DNA from: DSOI01 sp041394885
Lineage (GTDB): Bacteria; Acidobacteriota; Terriglobia; Bryobacterales; Bryobacteraceae
Direction: 5' to 3'
Assembly (NCBI GenBank): GCA_041394885.1
Contig: JAWKHI010000009.1
Coordinates: 124,001-188,000 of the forward strand
DNA: 64,000 nucleotides
This document shows positions 27,430-38,941 of the stretch, piece after piece (position 1 is the stretch's first letter; every line of letters starts with the position of its first letter). Under the pieces are notes generated by a model. The model was not told the DNA's origin, did not search any database, and saw only the letters and a program-made list of their open reading frames with translations. A program made the translations under genes and the position numbers.

Positions 27430-29367
27430 ATGCAACGAGTGGACACCGATATCTGGTCATCGAGAGAAGTGGCGCGTTTGCTGTCGCTGGTGGAGAGCGA
27501 ACGGCGCTACTTTCAGGAAATGGTTGGCCTGCTCCCGGTGGGCGTGGCCGTGGTGAATGCGGAGATGGGCCTTGTCAGCACCAATCGCGTATTTCGCCAG
27601 ATATTCGGAATTCAAACCGAAACCGCGGCCGAAACGGGGCTGGACCAGTTGGCGATTCATGGCGTTGTGGGTGCCGCGCGGGAAGTGCTGAGCAGTGGCG
27701 GGCGGCGATCGGCGTTCAATCCTGCCGTCAACACGCCCGGGGGCACGCGTCCGTTGCGGATCCACATGAGCCGGTTCCGCGATTGGGATGAGCGATCCAA
27801 TGACGAACTGCTGCTGGTGGTGGAAGATCTTACCGGGCCGATCGAAAAGGTGCGCGCCGAGACACAGCGCTCCGCCGCCTACCTGCGGCAACAATTGGCG
27901 CGGGTTCCGGCTCTGGTGTGGGAAGCGGATCTGAAAGAAGGCCGCTTCACGTCCGTGAATACGGAAGCCTTGGCCCACATGGGATTGGCCGTCGAGCCCT
28001 GGATGCCAGGCACAGACTTTTGGGGGAATCGCGTGCGGGAAGCCGACCGCGAGACCGTAAAGGCTCTGTACACCGCATCGGCGGGCGACGCACCGGCGTT
28101 CTCCTGCGACTACCGGTCCACCGGCATCGACGGCAGTGTCCGTTGGCTGCGCGATTTCGTTCGAGTGGACGATAAACGTGCCTCCGGGATCACCGTCGAC
28201 ATCACCTGGTGCCACTTGCGCGACAAAGCGGCCGCCCAGTCGGCCAAGGTGGAAGCTCTCACTCGCCTATCGGGCCGCGTGGTGCATGATTGCAACAATC
28301 TTCTGATGATCGCCGCCGGGCATGGGGAGGAACTGCTGCATGGGCTGGCGCCGGACGATCCGTTGCGGGGAAATGCGCAGCAGATTCTGAGCGCCACCGA
28401 CAGGCTGGCGAAGATGACCCGGTCACTCTCCAACTACGTGAAGCATCCCAGCCCGGAGCAGCAGAGTTTCGCGATCGACGCACTGATTGGGGAACTGAAA
28501 AAGGAACTCCGCGAATCTCTGCGTTCCGATGTCGACCTCCAGGTGCATCCCGGAGCGCCGTCCGCCATGGTGGAAGGCGATCCGGCCTTGATCGTCCACA
28601 CCATCCGGACGCTGGTGGAACGGGCTTCGGCCAACATGATCGGGAATGGCCGCATCACCATCGAAACTGCCCTCGTGCGCCCGGCAGCAGGCGGCCCCGA
28701 CGCCGCCGCCGGACTCCTGCCGGGCGCCTACGCGCGAATCGTGGTGCGAGACAACGCTCATGCGATCCACCCCGACATTCTGACTCACCTGTTTGAACCG
28801 CAGATCGCCACCGATCTCGAACGCTTCGGCTTGCCGGCTCTCTACAAGAGCATTCGTGAGATGGACGGCGACCTGCAGGCCGAAAGCGAATTCGCCAAAG
28901 GATCGGTCTTCACGATCCTGCTGCGAAGCAGCGGATCGGCGGCCCGTCAGGAAATCGAGTTGCCGGCCGTGGAACCGCCCGAGCCGCGCGCCGAGACCAT
29001 TCTGATCGTGGAAGACGAGGCGGGCATCCGGACCCTGATGCGGCGGATTCTCGATCGCGAAGCTTACCACCTGCTCGAAGCCGGCCACGGGAAAGCCGCG
29101 ATGGAGGTAGCCCGCAATCATCCCGGCCCGATAGACCTCCTGGTCACTGACGTGGTGATGCCGGAGATGAGCGGCTTTGAGCTGGCCCGTGAGATGCGCG
29201 CCTTCCGCGCCAACTTGAAGGTGCTGTTCATCTCGGGATACACGGGGCTTTCCGGAGTCGATCCCGAGCAAATGAAAGAGGGATCCGCGTTCCTCCAAAA
29301 GCCGTTCACCCTGAACGCGTTCGTGGCCAAGGTGCGGGAACTGCTCGAGAAGGGGCCGCCTGCCTAG
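27430..29367 (+). CDS. PAS hybrid sensor protein with degenerate histidine-kinase core and C-terminal receiver
   Basis: 645 residues from ATG 27430. Two PAS-like sensing regions cover about 25-255. The dimerisation helix has its phospho-acceptor His at 286 (VVHDCNN). The ATPase part is poorly conserved: the N-box position reads LVERASANM without the usual Asn, the G1 position reads DNAHAI instead of DxGxGI, and the G2 glycines are reduced. The C-terminal receiver (about 515-640) is intact, with an acidic pair in VEDE and phospho-acceptor Asp at 574 (VTDVVMP). No membrane segment is seen, so it is cytoplasmic. It may act as a phosphorelay or dimer partner rather than as an autokinase. Confidence 0.85.
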   Translation: MQRVDTDIWSSREVARLLSLVESERRYFQEMVGLLPVGVAVVNAEMGLVSTNRVFRQIFGIQTETAAETGLDQLAIHGVVGAAREVLSSGGRRSAFNPAVNTPGGTRPLRIHMSRFRDWDERSNDELLLVVEDLTGPIEKVRAETQRSAAYLRQQLARVPALVWEADLKEGRFTSVNTEALAHMGLAVEPWMPGTDFWGNRVREADRETVKALYTASAGDAPAFSCDYRSTGIDGSVRWLRDFVRVDDKRASGITVDITWCHLRDKAAAQSAKVEALTRLSGRVVHDCNNLLMIAAGHGEELLHGLAPDDPLRGNAQQILSATDRLAKMTRSLSNYVKHPSPEQQSFAIDALIGELKKELRESLRSDVDLQVHPGAPSAMVEGDPALIVHTIRTLVERASANMIGNGRITIETALVRPAAGGPDAAAGLLPGAYARIVVRDNAHAIHPDILTHLFEPQIATDLERFGLPALYKSIREMDGDLQAESEFAKGSVFTILLRSSGSAARQEIELPAVEPPEPRAETILIVEDEAGIRTLMRRILDREAYHLLEAGHGKAAMEVARNHPGPIDLLVTDVVMPEMSGFELAREMRAFRANLKVLFISGYTGLSGVDPEQMKEGSAFLQKPFTLNAFVAKVRELLEKGPPA

Positions 29368-29384
29368 AGGGCTCCTGGAGGCTC

Positions 29385-31272
<1,888 letters not shown>

Positions 31273-31274
<2 letters not shown>

Positions 31275-32235
31275 GGGAAGTAGAACGGCGATCCTCCTCA
31301 TCTTCGCGTTCCTAGCCCGCGGCCAGCAAGCGCCGGTTGTGGAACCCGCGGCCCCGGCCGCGGCGGAAGGGGAGACTCCGGTCTTCCGTACCGGTGTGAA
31401 CTATGTTCGCGTGGACGCGCAGGTTGTGGACGGCAAGCGGGTGGTTGGCGGATTGACGCGCGACGATTTCGCGGTGTTCGACGAAAACGTCCCTCGGCCC
31501 ATCGAATACTTCGGCCGGGATTCCGAGCCGTTGTGGGTGGCGCTGTTGCTCGACGTGAGTGGCAGCATGCGCCGTTATCTCGACGAGATGGGCGTGGTGG
31601 CGCGCAAAGCCCTGCGAGTGTTGGGGCCGGAAGACCGCGTCGCTGTGCTGCTGTTTGCCCGCGACACCAAGGTGGCCCAGGAGTTCACCCAGGATCTCGA
31701 CAGCGCCGCTTCCGCCATCGGAGCCGCGTCCCGCGAGCGCGGCCTCAGGGCCGGCACCGCGATCCACTCGGCGGTGATCGAGGCGTCGCACTACATCCGC
31801 AAAGCCGTCGAGAATCGTCCAGGACGCCGCGCGCTCATCATTCTCACCGACAACGAAGGCCTGAACTATCAGGTGGACGCACAAATGGCCATGCGCGCGC
31901 TGTTTGACGCCGACAGCGTTCTGAACGCCATCGTGACCCCGAAGGCCAAGGCGCCCGCGGAGCGGAACGGATACGCGAACCCGGATTTCACGCCCTCCGA
32001 TGTCTTTCTTCTGGCGCGCGAGACCGGCGGCGAGGTGGCCAAGGCGCAGCGCGCGGGTGAGACTTTCGAGCAGATGCTCGAGAGCATACGGTTGCGATAC
32101 AGCTTGCACTACAGGGCCCCGGACGACGTGGTCTCGGGCTCACTGCGGCGGATCCGTGTGGAGTTGACTCCCGCGGCGAGGAAGCGGTACGGCCGGGCCG
32201 AAGTCCGGGCGCGGTCCGGCTATACAGCGCCATGA
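31273..32235 (+). CDS. Acidobacterial VWFA-related secreted protein
   Basis: 320 residues with a signal peptide (residues 5-17). The sequence fits the acidobacterial VWFA-related family: an N-terminal strand pattern NYVRVDAQVVD and GLTRDDF before a VWA domain. The metal-ion-dependent adhesion site is intact (DVSGS near residue 97). Such proteins are typical of Acidobacteriota and are exported; their ligands are unknown. ATG 31273 is the signal-peptide start and shares bases with the selB start on the other strand. The stop overlaps the UPF0158 start as ATGA. Confidence 0.88.
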
Positions 32236-32693
32236 AGGTGAAGATCAAAGACATCGTCGACTCGCTGGAGATGCAGTTCGATGATCTCCCGGCTTTTCTC
32301 GATTTGGATAGCGGCGAGGTGCACTGCGTCCACGGGGACCTTCTGCAAGCCGCGGAGGACCTGGAAGGCGGGGAGGAGCCAGGCCTTCCCGCGTGGCAGG
32401 AAGACGAGTGGGAAGTGGCGAAGCGAATCATGCACACAGACCGATTTCTGCACCTGCCCACCAAGTTCGACGTGCATGAGTGGAACATCATGCGCGACTT
32501 CGCGGAGACGGTGACGCCGTCCGATGTACGTGACGAACTGCAATTCGCTATTCATGGGAGCGGGGCGTTCCGGCATTTCAAAGACCGCCTCCGCCGCCAC
32601 GGAATGGAAGCGAAATGGTATGAATTCCGGACCGCCGCGCTCCGCCGGCACGCGATCGCCTGGTGCGAAAATCACAATCTCGAGTGGGAGTGA
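32232..32693 (+). CDS. UPF0158 family protein
   Basis: 153 residues, soluble and acidic. It matches the UPF0158 layout: a DLDSGEV strand near residue 26, an acidic central helix and a C-terminal RHAIAWCEN-type end. The biochemical role of the family is unknown. It overlaps the VWFA stop (ATGA) although the partners differ in location, one secreted and one cytoplasmic. Its stop is 1 bp from the convergent epimerase-like gene. Confidence 0.85.
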   Translation: MKVKIKDIVDSLEMQFDDLPAFLDLDSGEVHCVHGDLLQAAEDLEGGEEPGLPAWQEDEWEVAKRIMHTDRFLHLPTKFDVHEWNIMRDFAETVTPSDVRDELQFAIHGSGAFRHFKDRLRRHGMEAKWYEFRTAALRRHAIAWCENHNLEWE

Positions 32694-32694
32694 C

Positions 32695-33575
32695 TCATTG
32701 CGTCGACGAAGACTGAATGGTGATGTTCCACTCCCAGGTCTTGCCAGGGCCAAACGGGTGAGACCCTGATTCAAGCGCCGTGAATCCTGCAGGCCTACCC
32801 ACGGCTCCGGACTGAAGTAACCCTTGGCCGCGTCTCCCCACACATTGAATCGAACCACCGGTTCCGCGGGGATCGACGTTGCGGTGTGGGACATCCGGAT
32901 CGACAATCCGGCCGGATCTTGAACAACCACGAACGGATCGCCGCGATATCCGCTCAGTGAAATCGCGGAATCGCGTTCCAGGTCTCCCAGAGGCGCTGCC
33001 GAGAACGAGCGCGGCCGCTGCTTGCCATTGGGGCTTCCGCCGTCCTTCATCCACTCGATCGCCGAGGGCGATGTGAACGTCATCCGCAGCGGGTCACTGC
33101 CTTCGAGGAGCGGCGTGCGGAACGTGATGTGGTTGCCTGCCGTGAACGGCATCGGTTCTTTGTTGCCGGCGGACGCTGTGACGCGCAGGCGCATGTGGAG
33201 CGTGCTTGGTGACACTCGATACTCCGCTTCCAGACGGAAGCCGTAGGGGAAATTCTGTTTGCGTGTCTCTCCGCTGTCGGTGAGAACGAGCGTGGCCGAG
33301 TCGCCGGATTTCTTTTCCACTCTCCACGGCAGGTCCCGGGCGAAGCCGTGGAAGGGAAGCGGCTCGCCTTTGCCGGTCGCGGGCCAAAGCCAGGGCGCCT
33401 TGCCGGTCCATCCCGGCGTGTCTGAATAGTCCATCGCGCGGTAGAGCGTCTCTACCCATCTCCCGTGATGCATTACCTTGAGACTGGCCATCTCGGCGCC
33501 CTTGTCCGGACGGATTGCCGCTTCGATGCCATCGGCTTTGAGAAACAGAAATTGTGCGAGCAGGAGTGGAATCAT
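32695..33575 (-). CDS. Aldose 1-epimerase-like protein, one-base frameshift near 32748
   Basis: With one base restored it is 293 residues. The body resembles the galactose mutarotase-like fold: a signal-like N-terminus, then DKGAEMASLK, later TAGNHITF and a C-terminal SPEPWVGL stretch. As read, the frame drifts at the C-terminus and stays open antisense to the UPF0158 gene. Adding one C on the minus strand (GCCC to GCCCC, at plus 32747-32749) gives a normal ending LAPGKTWEWNI that stops at 32695. The start overlaps the folK stop as ATGA. The enzyme would interconvert sugar anomers; the substrate and localisation are inferred. Confidence 0.75.
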
Positions 33576-34057
33576 GAGCTTACTTTCTTCACGTTCTGAT
33601 CTTTCACGGCGGCGAGCATCTCGCGTACCGTGCGGCGCGTGGCCGGGTGCCTCATCTCCGGCGCCAGTTCCGCGAGCGGTTCCAGGACGAACCGCCGCTC
33701 ATGCATGCGTGCATGCGGGACGGTGAGCTTGGGGCCGTTCATCACGCTCTGGCCGTAGAATACGATATCCACATCAATGAGGCGCGGACCTTTCGCGGCC
33801 GTGCGGCGCCTCCGGCCCAGGGTCCGCTCGATCTGCACGATGCGGTGCAGCAGCATCATGGGGAACAATGAGGTCTCCGCTTCGGCGACGAGATTGAGGA
33901 ACCACGGCTGGTGGGGAAGGTCCCGCGGTTCGGTCTCGTACAAGGAAGATTGGCGCAGGATCCGGAGCCGTGCATCGGCGAGCATCGCGAGCGCCGCACT
34001 GATATTCGCGCTGCGATCGCCGAGATTGGAGCCGAGCGACAGGTAGATCTTCTTCAT
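33572..34057 (-). CDS. folK: 2-amino-4-hydroxy-6-hydroxymethyldihydropteridine pyrophosphokinase
   Basis: 161 residues from ATG 34055-34057. The family motifs are plain: LGSNLGDR at residues 6-13 and RLIDVDI near residue 92, with the conserved Asp pair that binds magnesium. It transfers pyrophosphate from ATP to 6-hydroxymethyl-7,8-dihydropterin in folate synthesis. It lies 25 bp after ruvB, so it probably belongs to the leftward ruvA-ruvB-folK-epimerase unit. Confidence 0.93.
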   Translation of the reverse strand: MKKIYLSLGSNLGDRSANISAALAMLADARLRILRQSSLYETEPRDLPHQPWFLNLVAEAETSLFPMMLLHRIVQIERTLGRRRRTAAKGPRLIDVDIVFYGQSVMNGPKLTVPHARMHERRFVLEPLAELAPEMRHPATRRTVREMLAAVKDQNVKKVSS

Positions 34058-34082
34058 CGGATCCGGCCATCGCGGCAATCGC

Positions 34083-35111
34083 TCAAAACAGCACCTGCTG
34101 CGCGGTGCCGGAGGTGTGGCGCGGCACCTGGAAGTAGTCCCACGCTTTTCCGGTGGCGAGACGGCCGCGTGGGGTCCTCTCCAGAAAGCCCAGTTGGATC
34201 AGATACGGCTCGTAAACCTCTTCGATGGTTTCGGCTTGCTCGTCGATGGCCGCGGCGAGGGTATTCAAACCCACCGGACCACCGCGATGGTTCTCGAGCA
34301 GCGTGAGCATGATCTTCCGGTCGGTCTCGTCCAGGCCGTAGCGATCCACCTCCAGCAGATCCAGCGCGTCGCGCGCGACCGTCATATCGATGTGGCCGGC
34401 GGCGCGAACCTGCGCGAAGTCCCGCACGCGGCGCAACAAGCGGTTGGCGATCCGCGGAGTTCCCCGGCTGCGGCGCGCAATCTCGGCCGCGCCTTCCGGT
34501 TCGATCGTCACCGCGAGCAGCGATGCCGAACGATGCACGATGCCCGTCATCTCTTCTTCGTTGTAGTGATTGAGGCGCAGCACCAGCCCGAAGCGCGCGC
34601 GCATCGGTGCGCTCACCAGTCCCTGGCGCGTGGTGGCGGCGATGGCGGTGAATCGAGGGATGGGCAGCGAGTGGGTCCGGGCGCCCGGACCCGCGCCGAT
34701 CACGATGTCGACGCGGTAGTCTTCGAGCGCAGAGTAGAGCATCTCCTCCACGTCCGGCAGCAGGCGATGCACCTCGTCGATAAAGAAAACTTGGTGCTCA
34801 CGGATGTTGGAGAGGATGCCGGTGAGGTCGAGTTTCTTTTGCAGGATCGGCCCGGAAGTCTGGTCAAATCCGACATCCATCTCCTGCGCGATGATGGCGG
34901 CCAGCGTGGTCTTGCCCAACCCGGGTGGCCCGTGCAGCAGCACGTGGTCGAGTGCCTCGCCGCGCGCCCGGGCGGCCTGGATCGCAATCGAGAGAATCTC
35001 CTTGAGCTTCGGTTGGCCGGTGAAATCTTCCAGACGGGTTGGACGCAGCGCGGCCTCGAACTGCTTTTCGCCGTCGAGGGCGGCGGCCGATACGATGCCC
35101 TGTTCGCGCAC
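34083..35111 (-). CDS. ruvB: Holliday junction branch-migration ATPase RuvB
   Basis: 342 residues, standard length. Walker A is GPPGLGKT near residue 64, the Walker B segment reads FIDEVH near 115, and the sensor and winged-helix regions follow to the end. RuvB hexamers drive branch migration with RuvA during recombination. It starts 11 bp after ruvA. No ruvC is in the window. Confidence 0.97.
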   Translation of the reverse strand: MREQGIVSAAALDGEKQFEAALRPTRLEDFTGQPKLKEILSIAIQAARARGEALDHVLLHGPPGLGKTTLAAIIAQEMDVGFDQTSGPILQKKLDLTGILSNIREHQVFFIDEVHRLLPDVEEMLYSALEDYRVDIVIGAGPGARTHSLPIPRFTAIAATTRQGLVSAPMRARFGLVLRLNHYNEEEMTGIVHRSASLLAVTIEPEGAAEIARRSRGTPRIANRLLRRVRDFAQVRAAGHIDMTVARDALDLLEVDRYGLDETDRKIMLTLLENHRGGPVGLNTLAAAIDEQAETIEEVYEPYLIQLGFLERTPRGRLATGKAWDYFQVPRHTSGTAQQVLF

Positions 35112-35122
35112 TTCTATTCAGG

Positions 35123-35728
35123 CTACCGCAGGTGCTCCATCGCCTTGCGGAACAAGGCCTCGAAGTCGGAACCGGTGAATCCGGCGGCCTGGGCTTTTCG
35201 AAGGGCCGTCTCGGCCTGGGCGCGCTGCGCCCCGAGATTCACCAGCGCCGACACGACGTCCTGGTCCACGGCGGAGAGCGCTCCCGCCAACGGAGCAGCC
35301 GTTACTGGCGACGCCGATGCGCCGATGGCGTCCAGTTTGTCACGCAGTTCCACAATCAGCCGCTCGGCGGTCTTCTTTCCGATGCCCGGGATGCGCACCA
35401 GCCGCTCTACCATACCGCCGCGGATGGCCGCCACTACGTCATCGACGGCCAGCCCGCTGAGGATGGTGATCGCCACTTTGGGCCCTACGCCGGATACCGA
35501 TATGAGCCGCTCGAACAGCCGCTTTTCCTGCGCACTGGAGAAGCCGAAAAGCAGAATCGCATCTTCCCGCACGACGGTATGAATGCGGAGGGAAGCGGTC
35601 TCGCCGGTTTCGGCCAGCGATGAATAGGTCGAGATCGGGATCATCACGTCGTAGCCGACACCGCCCGCTTCCAGGATCACCTGGTTGGGATGTTTCTCGA
35701 GAACCGTTCCGCGGAGATGAGCGATCAT
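35123..35728 (-). CDS. ruvA: Holliday junction DNA helicase subunit RuvA
   Basis: 201 residues from ATG 35726-35728, matching the usual opening MIAHLRG. An OB-fold domain (1-65) is followed by two helix-hairpin-helix motifs (SVSGVGPK near 75 and RIPGIGKK near 110) and a C-terminal RuvB-binding domain. It holds the four-way junction in square-planar form. It is the first gene of the leftward unit and is divergent from the S41-like gene, with an 83-bp gap. Confidence 0.95.
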   Translation of the reverse strand: MIAHLRGTVLEKHPNQVILEAGGVGYDVMIPISTYSSLAETGETASLRIHTVVREDAILLFGFSSAQEKRLFERLISVSGVGPKVAITILSGLAVDDVVAAIRGGMVERLVRIPGIGKKTAERLIVELRDKLDAIGASASPVTAAPLAGALSAVDQDVVSALVNLGAQRAQAETALRKAQAAGFTGSDFEALFRKAMEHLR

Positions 35729-35811
35729 ACGTTGCTGTTGTAACACGGAGTTTGCGGCGATTTGTGGAGTATCCTGAAAAAGCGTCCACAGGTTATTCGT
35801 CTGGAGGTCCT

Positions 35812-37497
35812 TTGCGTTTTTTGACATCGCTCGCACTCGCCGCCGTTCTCGCTTCGCCGGCGGCGGCGCAACTCACCGTGGAGCAAAAGCTCTTTGACTT
35901 CCAGCAAATGGCCGCCTCGTTCGGCAAAAATTACGCGCCCCTCGAATGGAAGCGTCAGATCCATCCCGGATTGGACCTGTTCGACTTGCGCGCATGGACC
36001 GACCGCGTCCGCGCCACCAAGAACGATCTCGAATTCGCGGACCTTTGCTTCGAGTTCGCTGCCCAGTTCGATGACGGCCACACCCAGCCGGCGATGCAGT
36101 CCGATTTCGTCGCGTTTCTGCCCATCGCCACCGACGTTTATGACGGCAAGGTGCTTATCGAGGCCATTGACCGGCGCGCCTTACCGCCCGCGCGGTACCC
36201 GTTCGTGGTGGGCAGTGAAGTGGTCACGCTCGATGGCGTTCCGGCCGAGCAGTGGCTGGAGCGATTAGCCAAATATTCCTTCGGGGCGAATGCGCTGTCC
36301 AATCGTCGCTTTGCTGCGGATTACATGACCTTCCGGCCCCAGGCGATCTATCCGTTCGCCCACCGGCTCGCGGATACGGCCATGGTGGGTGTTCGCATGG
36401 CCAGCGGGGACGTGGAAGAGTTCGAGATGGCCTGGGTGAAGCGCGGAACGCCGGTTGAGAATTTCGGAAAAGTGCCTAACCAGAGGTTCGCTGCCGCAAG
36501 CGATGGGCTCGCCGATAGCGGCGCCGCCGACGACTGGCTGCGCCGCATGCGGAACTTGCGGATGGCGGTGGGACGTCCGCTAGCCTTGTCGGGTTTCGGC
36601 AACCCCGCGCCCTACTACCGCCTGCCGGCGGGTTTTCGCGTCCGTCTCGGCCTGGCGCGCACCGACGCTTTCGTCAGTGGCACGTATCAGGCGGAGGGGC
36701 TGCGCATCGGCTATATCCGCTTCGGCAGTTTTGACGGATCCACCGAGGCGCTCACGCAGTTCATCACGGAGGTACAGTTTTTCGAGGCCAACACGGACGG
36801 TTTGGTGATCGACGATACGCGTAACCCGGGTGGCGATGCCTGCTATACCGAGGCTCTGCTGCGGCTGCTGATGCCGGCGCCGTTTCGCACCCTCGGGTTT
36901 CAGATTCGGCCCACCGCGAGTTTGCTGACCGGACTGTCGCGCTCGTTGACTTCGGCCAGGGCCAACGGCGCCGAGCAATTCCAGATCGACCAATTGGAGG
37001 CGCTCTACACCGATATCTCGAAGGCCTACCAGGAAGATCGCGGTCTCACCGGTCCGCTGCCTCTGTGCGGGTTGTCGCTCGACGCGCAGCCGGTGCGGGA
37101 CCGCGCCGGAGCTTTGATCTCCTACGACAAGCCCATCCTCGTGCTCACCGACGAGCTCTCGGCGTCGGCCGCGGACGCGTTTGCCGCCGTGATGCAGGAC
37201 AACGGACGCGCAGTGATCTTCGGAATGCGGACCATGGGATTGGGCGGAGCCCTGTTCTCGGTCGGCTTGCCGTTGACCACCTATTCCGAGATCGAAGGGT
37301 CAGTCACGGGGGCGCTCATGGTGCGCGCTCGCGACATCGTCAGCAGCGAGTATCCCACCGCCCCGTTCATTGAGAACATCGGCGTGCGGCCTGATATTTA
37401 CTACGACTATATGACGGCTGAGAACCTGACGACGCAGGGCGTTCCGTTCGTCCGGGCCTTTACGGCGGCGATGGTCGACACGATTCTCGGCCGGTAA
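35812..37497 (+). CDS. Secreted S41-like peptidase-family protein
   Basis: 561 residues using a TTG start at 35812, four bases after a strong GGAGG; the signal peptide begins there (FLTSLALAAVL). The frame is open further upstream but only antisense to ruvA. The S41 core is recognisable: IDDTRNPGG near 335 and the Ser-bearing segment DELSASAADAF near 448. The catalytic Lys position, usually TxGKG, reads TMGLGG, so a CtpA-type Ser-Lys dyad is absent. It may use a tricorn-like site or be non-catalytic. It stands alone. Confidence 0.75.
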   Translation: MRFLTSLALAAVLASPAAAQLTVEQKLFDFQQMAASFGKNYAPLEWKRQIHPGLDLFDLRAWTDRVRATKNDLEFADLCFEFAAQFDDGHTQPAMQSDFVAFLPIATDVYDGKVLIEAIDRRALPPARYPFVVGSEVVTLDGVPAEQWLERLAKYSFGANALSNRRFAADYMTFRPQAIYPFAHRLADTAMVGVRMASGDVEEFEMAWVKRGTPVENFGKVPNQRFAAASDGLADSGAADDWLRRMRNLRMAVGRPLALSGFGNPAPYYRLPAGFRVRLGLARTDAFVSGTYQAEGLRIGYIRFGSFDGSTEALTQFITEVQFFEANTDGLVIDDTRNPGGDACYTEALLRLLMPAPFRTLGFQIRPTASLLTGLSRSLTSARANGAEQFQIDQLEALYTDISKAYQEDRGLTGPLPLCGLSLDAQPVRDRAGALISYDKPILVLTDELSASAADAFAAVMQDNGRAVIFGMRTMGLGGALFSVGLPLTTYSEIEGSVTGALMVRARDIVSSEYPTAPFIENIGVRPDIYYDYMTAENLTTQGVPFVRAFTAAMVDTILGR

Positions 37498-37533
37498 CGG
37501 GAGCGGCGGCCGGCGCGAGGCTGTCGCGAAACT

Positions 37534-38595
37534 TCAGTGCGTCAACCGGACCGCTTCTCCCGTCGCCACGGACTTCTTCGCGGCCTCGATAATCTCCACC
37601 ACGCCCACATTGATATCGATCGCCGTCAGCCCCTCGATCTGTTTGTTCCCGCGTATCGCTGACACCATCGCCGCGATCGGCTCGGCCCGTTCCGGGGCCA
37701 ACTCGGTCACTGGCAGATTCTGCCCTTCCGCCCTACCTTTGCGCAGTTCCACATTGGCGCGTGTCATGTGCAGGCTCCCGTCCAGGCCGAAAATTTCCAG
37801 ATCCTGGAAGCTACGCGGAAGATCCCAACTTCCCTCGAACAGTCCCACGCCGTTCTTGTAGGAAAGGATCATCGTCGAATTGTCTTCCACTTTCGGAAAC
37901 GTCTCCGGCCGCAGATGATTCACGTGCGCGTAAACGCGCTCTGGCCGTCCCAGATACCACAGGCTCCACAGCGCGTTGTAGCAGCCGAAATCCATCAGCG
38001 CGCCGGCGCCGTTCTTTTCCGGATCGGTGAGCCACGCGAAAAAGTGCTGGCTCCGCGCACCGCGGCTTCCCGGGCCGCCATGGCCCACGATTCCCCGCAG
38101 CCGCCAAGGCTTGCCGATTGTGCCCTTTTCCGCTTCCGCCCGCGCCGCATATTGCGTCGGCCACCAGGCCATCTGGTAGTTCGTCATGATGCGAATGCCA
38201 TGTTTCCGCGCCAGGTCGCGAATCGCCACCGCGTCGGCCAATGTGGATGCCAGCGGCTTCTCGAAAATCACGTTGATCTTCCGCGGCGCGCACCACTCCA
38301 CAACCTCCAAATGACGGTTGTTTTCGGTGAACGCCCACACGATATCGGGCTTGGTCTGGTCCAGCATCTTTACCGGATCGCTAAAGAAGATGGCGTCGGT
38401 CGCGCCCATCTTTTTGGCTTCCGCGATCAGATCCGGCTTGGTCTCGGCGATCCCCACCAGCTTGGCGGGTTCGCCTTTGATCATCTTGGGCAGGTGCCCC
38501 CAGACGTGCGAGTGAAGCAGGCCCACCACGGCGATGGTCTCGGCGGCGGCGGGAATCGAAAGCAGCAGCACTAGGATGAAGGCGCGGAGAAACAT
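37534..38595 (-). CDS. Secreted Gfo/Idh/MocA family protein with variant nucleotide motif
   Basis: 353 residues with a clear Sec signal peptide (residues 4-18). The Rossmann start reads VVGLLHSHVWGH and lacks the classical GxGxxG. The EKP motif is present near residue 114 (FEKPLAST), and the C-terminal dimerisation domain is normal. Exported Gfo/Idh proteins are common in Acidobacteriota and Planctomycetes. Some may carry their cofactor out folded, but Sec export argues against this, so a non-redox role is possible. The gene is divergent from the 38.6-kb operon. Confidence 0.87.
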   Translation of the reverse strand: MFLRAFILVLLLSIPAAAETIAVVGLLHSHVWGHLPKMIKGEPAKLVGIAETKPDLIAEAKKMGATDAIFFSDPVKMLDQTKPDIVWAFTENNRHLEVVEWCAPRKINVIFEKPLASTLADAVAIRDLARKHGIRIMTNYQMAWWPTQYAARAEAEKGTIGKPWRLRGIVGHGGPGSRGARSQHFFAWLTDPEKNGAGALMDFGCYNALWSLWYLGRPERVYAHVNHLRPETFPKVEDNSTMILSYKNGVGLFEGSWDLPRSFQDLEIFGLDGSLHMTRANVELRKGRAEGQNLPVTELAPERAEPIAAMVSAIRGNKQIEGLTAIDINVGVVEIIEAAKKSVATGEAVRLTH

Positions 38596-38606
38596 AGGCC
38601 TTCATT

Positions 38607-38635
38607 TTCACACAGGGCTGCAATTCAGTTATACT
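38607..38635 (+). promoter_or_regulatory. Strong sigma-70-like promoter for the PQQ/Gfo operon
   Basis: TTCACA at 38607-38612 and TATACT at 38630-38635 are each one mismatch from consensus and are 17 bp apart. The predicted start of transcription, about 7 bases downstream, falls just before ATG 38645, so the mRNA would be leaderless or nearly so. Confidence 0.6.
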
Positions 38636-38644
38636 CGCGGCCAT

Positions 38645-38941
38645 ATGACGATGCGCTACCTAATGACACTGGTCCTTGGCGTGGCCGCTCTTCACGGCGA
38701 GCAATGGACGGGTGCGATTTCGGAGTCCGGCTGTGGGCTCAAGCACGCCACCGGGGCCGCTGAGAAGTGCGTGGAGGCCTGCGTCAAGAAGGGGGCCGCC
38801 CCCGTCTTTGTCGCCAACAACAAAGTGATCCGAATAGCCAACGCCGAAAAGGCAATGGATTTTCTAGGCCAGAAAGTCAAGATCGAAGGCCGAGTCGAAC
38901 TCGATACCATCACCATCCAACGCATCGAGAAAGTCCCCTGA
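38645..38941 (+). CDS. Small secreted cysteine-containing protein
   Basis: 98 residues with a signal peptide (about 1-17; an ATG two codons in is equally possible). The mature part carries three Cys residues near positions 28, 41 and 45 (SGCGL, EKCVEAC). Two of these have CX3C spacing, so heme binding is not indicated but a disulfide or metal site is possible. The C-terminal half, with VKIEGRVELDTITI, looks like a small beta-fold. The family is not recognised. It is the first gene after the promoter at 38607, and its stop overlaps the next start as TGATG. Confidence 0.65.
   Translation: MTMRYLMTLVLGVAALHGEQWTGAISESGCGLKHATGAAEKCVEACVKKGAAPVFVANNKVIRIANAEKAMDFLGQKVKIEGRVELDTITIQRIEKVP

Noticed and set aside
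32220..32694. C-terminal extension of the epimerase frame across the UPF0158 gene
   Set aside because: It reads antisense through a conserved gene. A one-base correction gives a normal stop at 32695.
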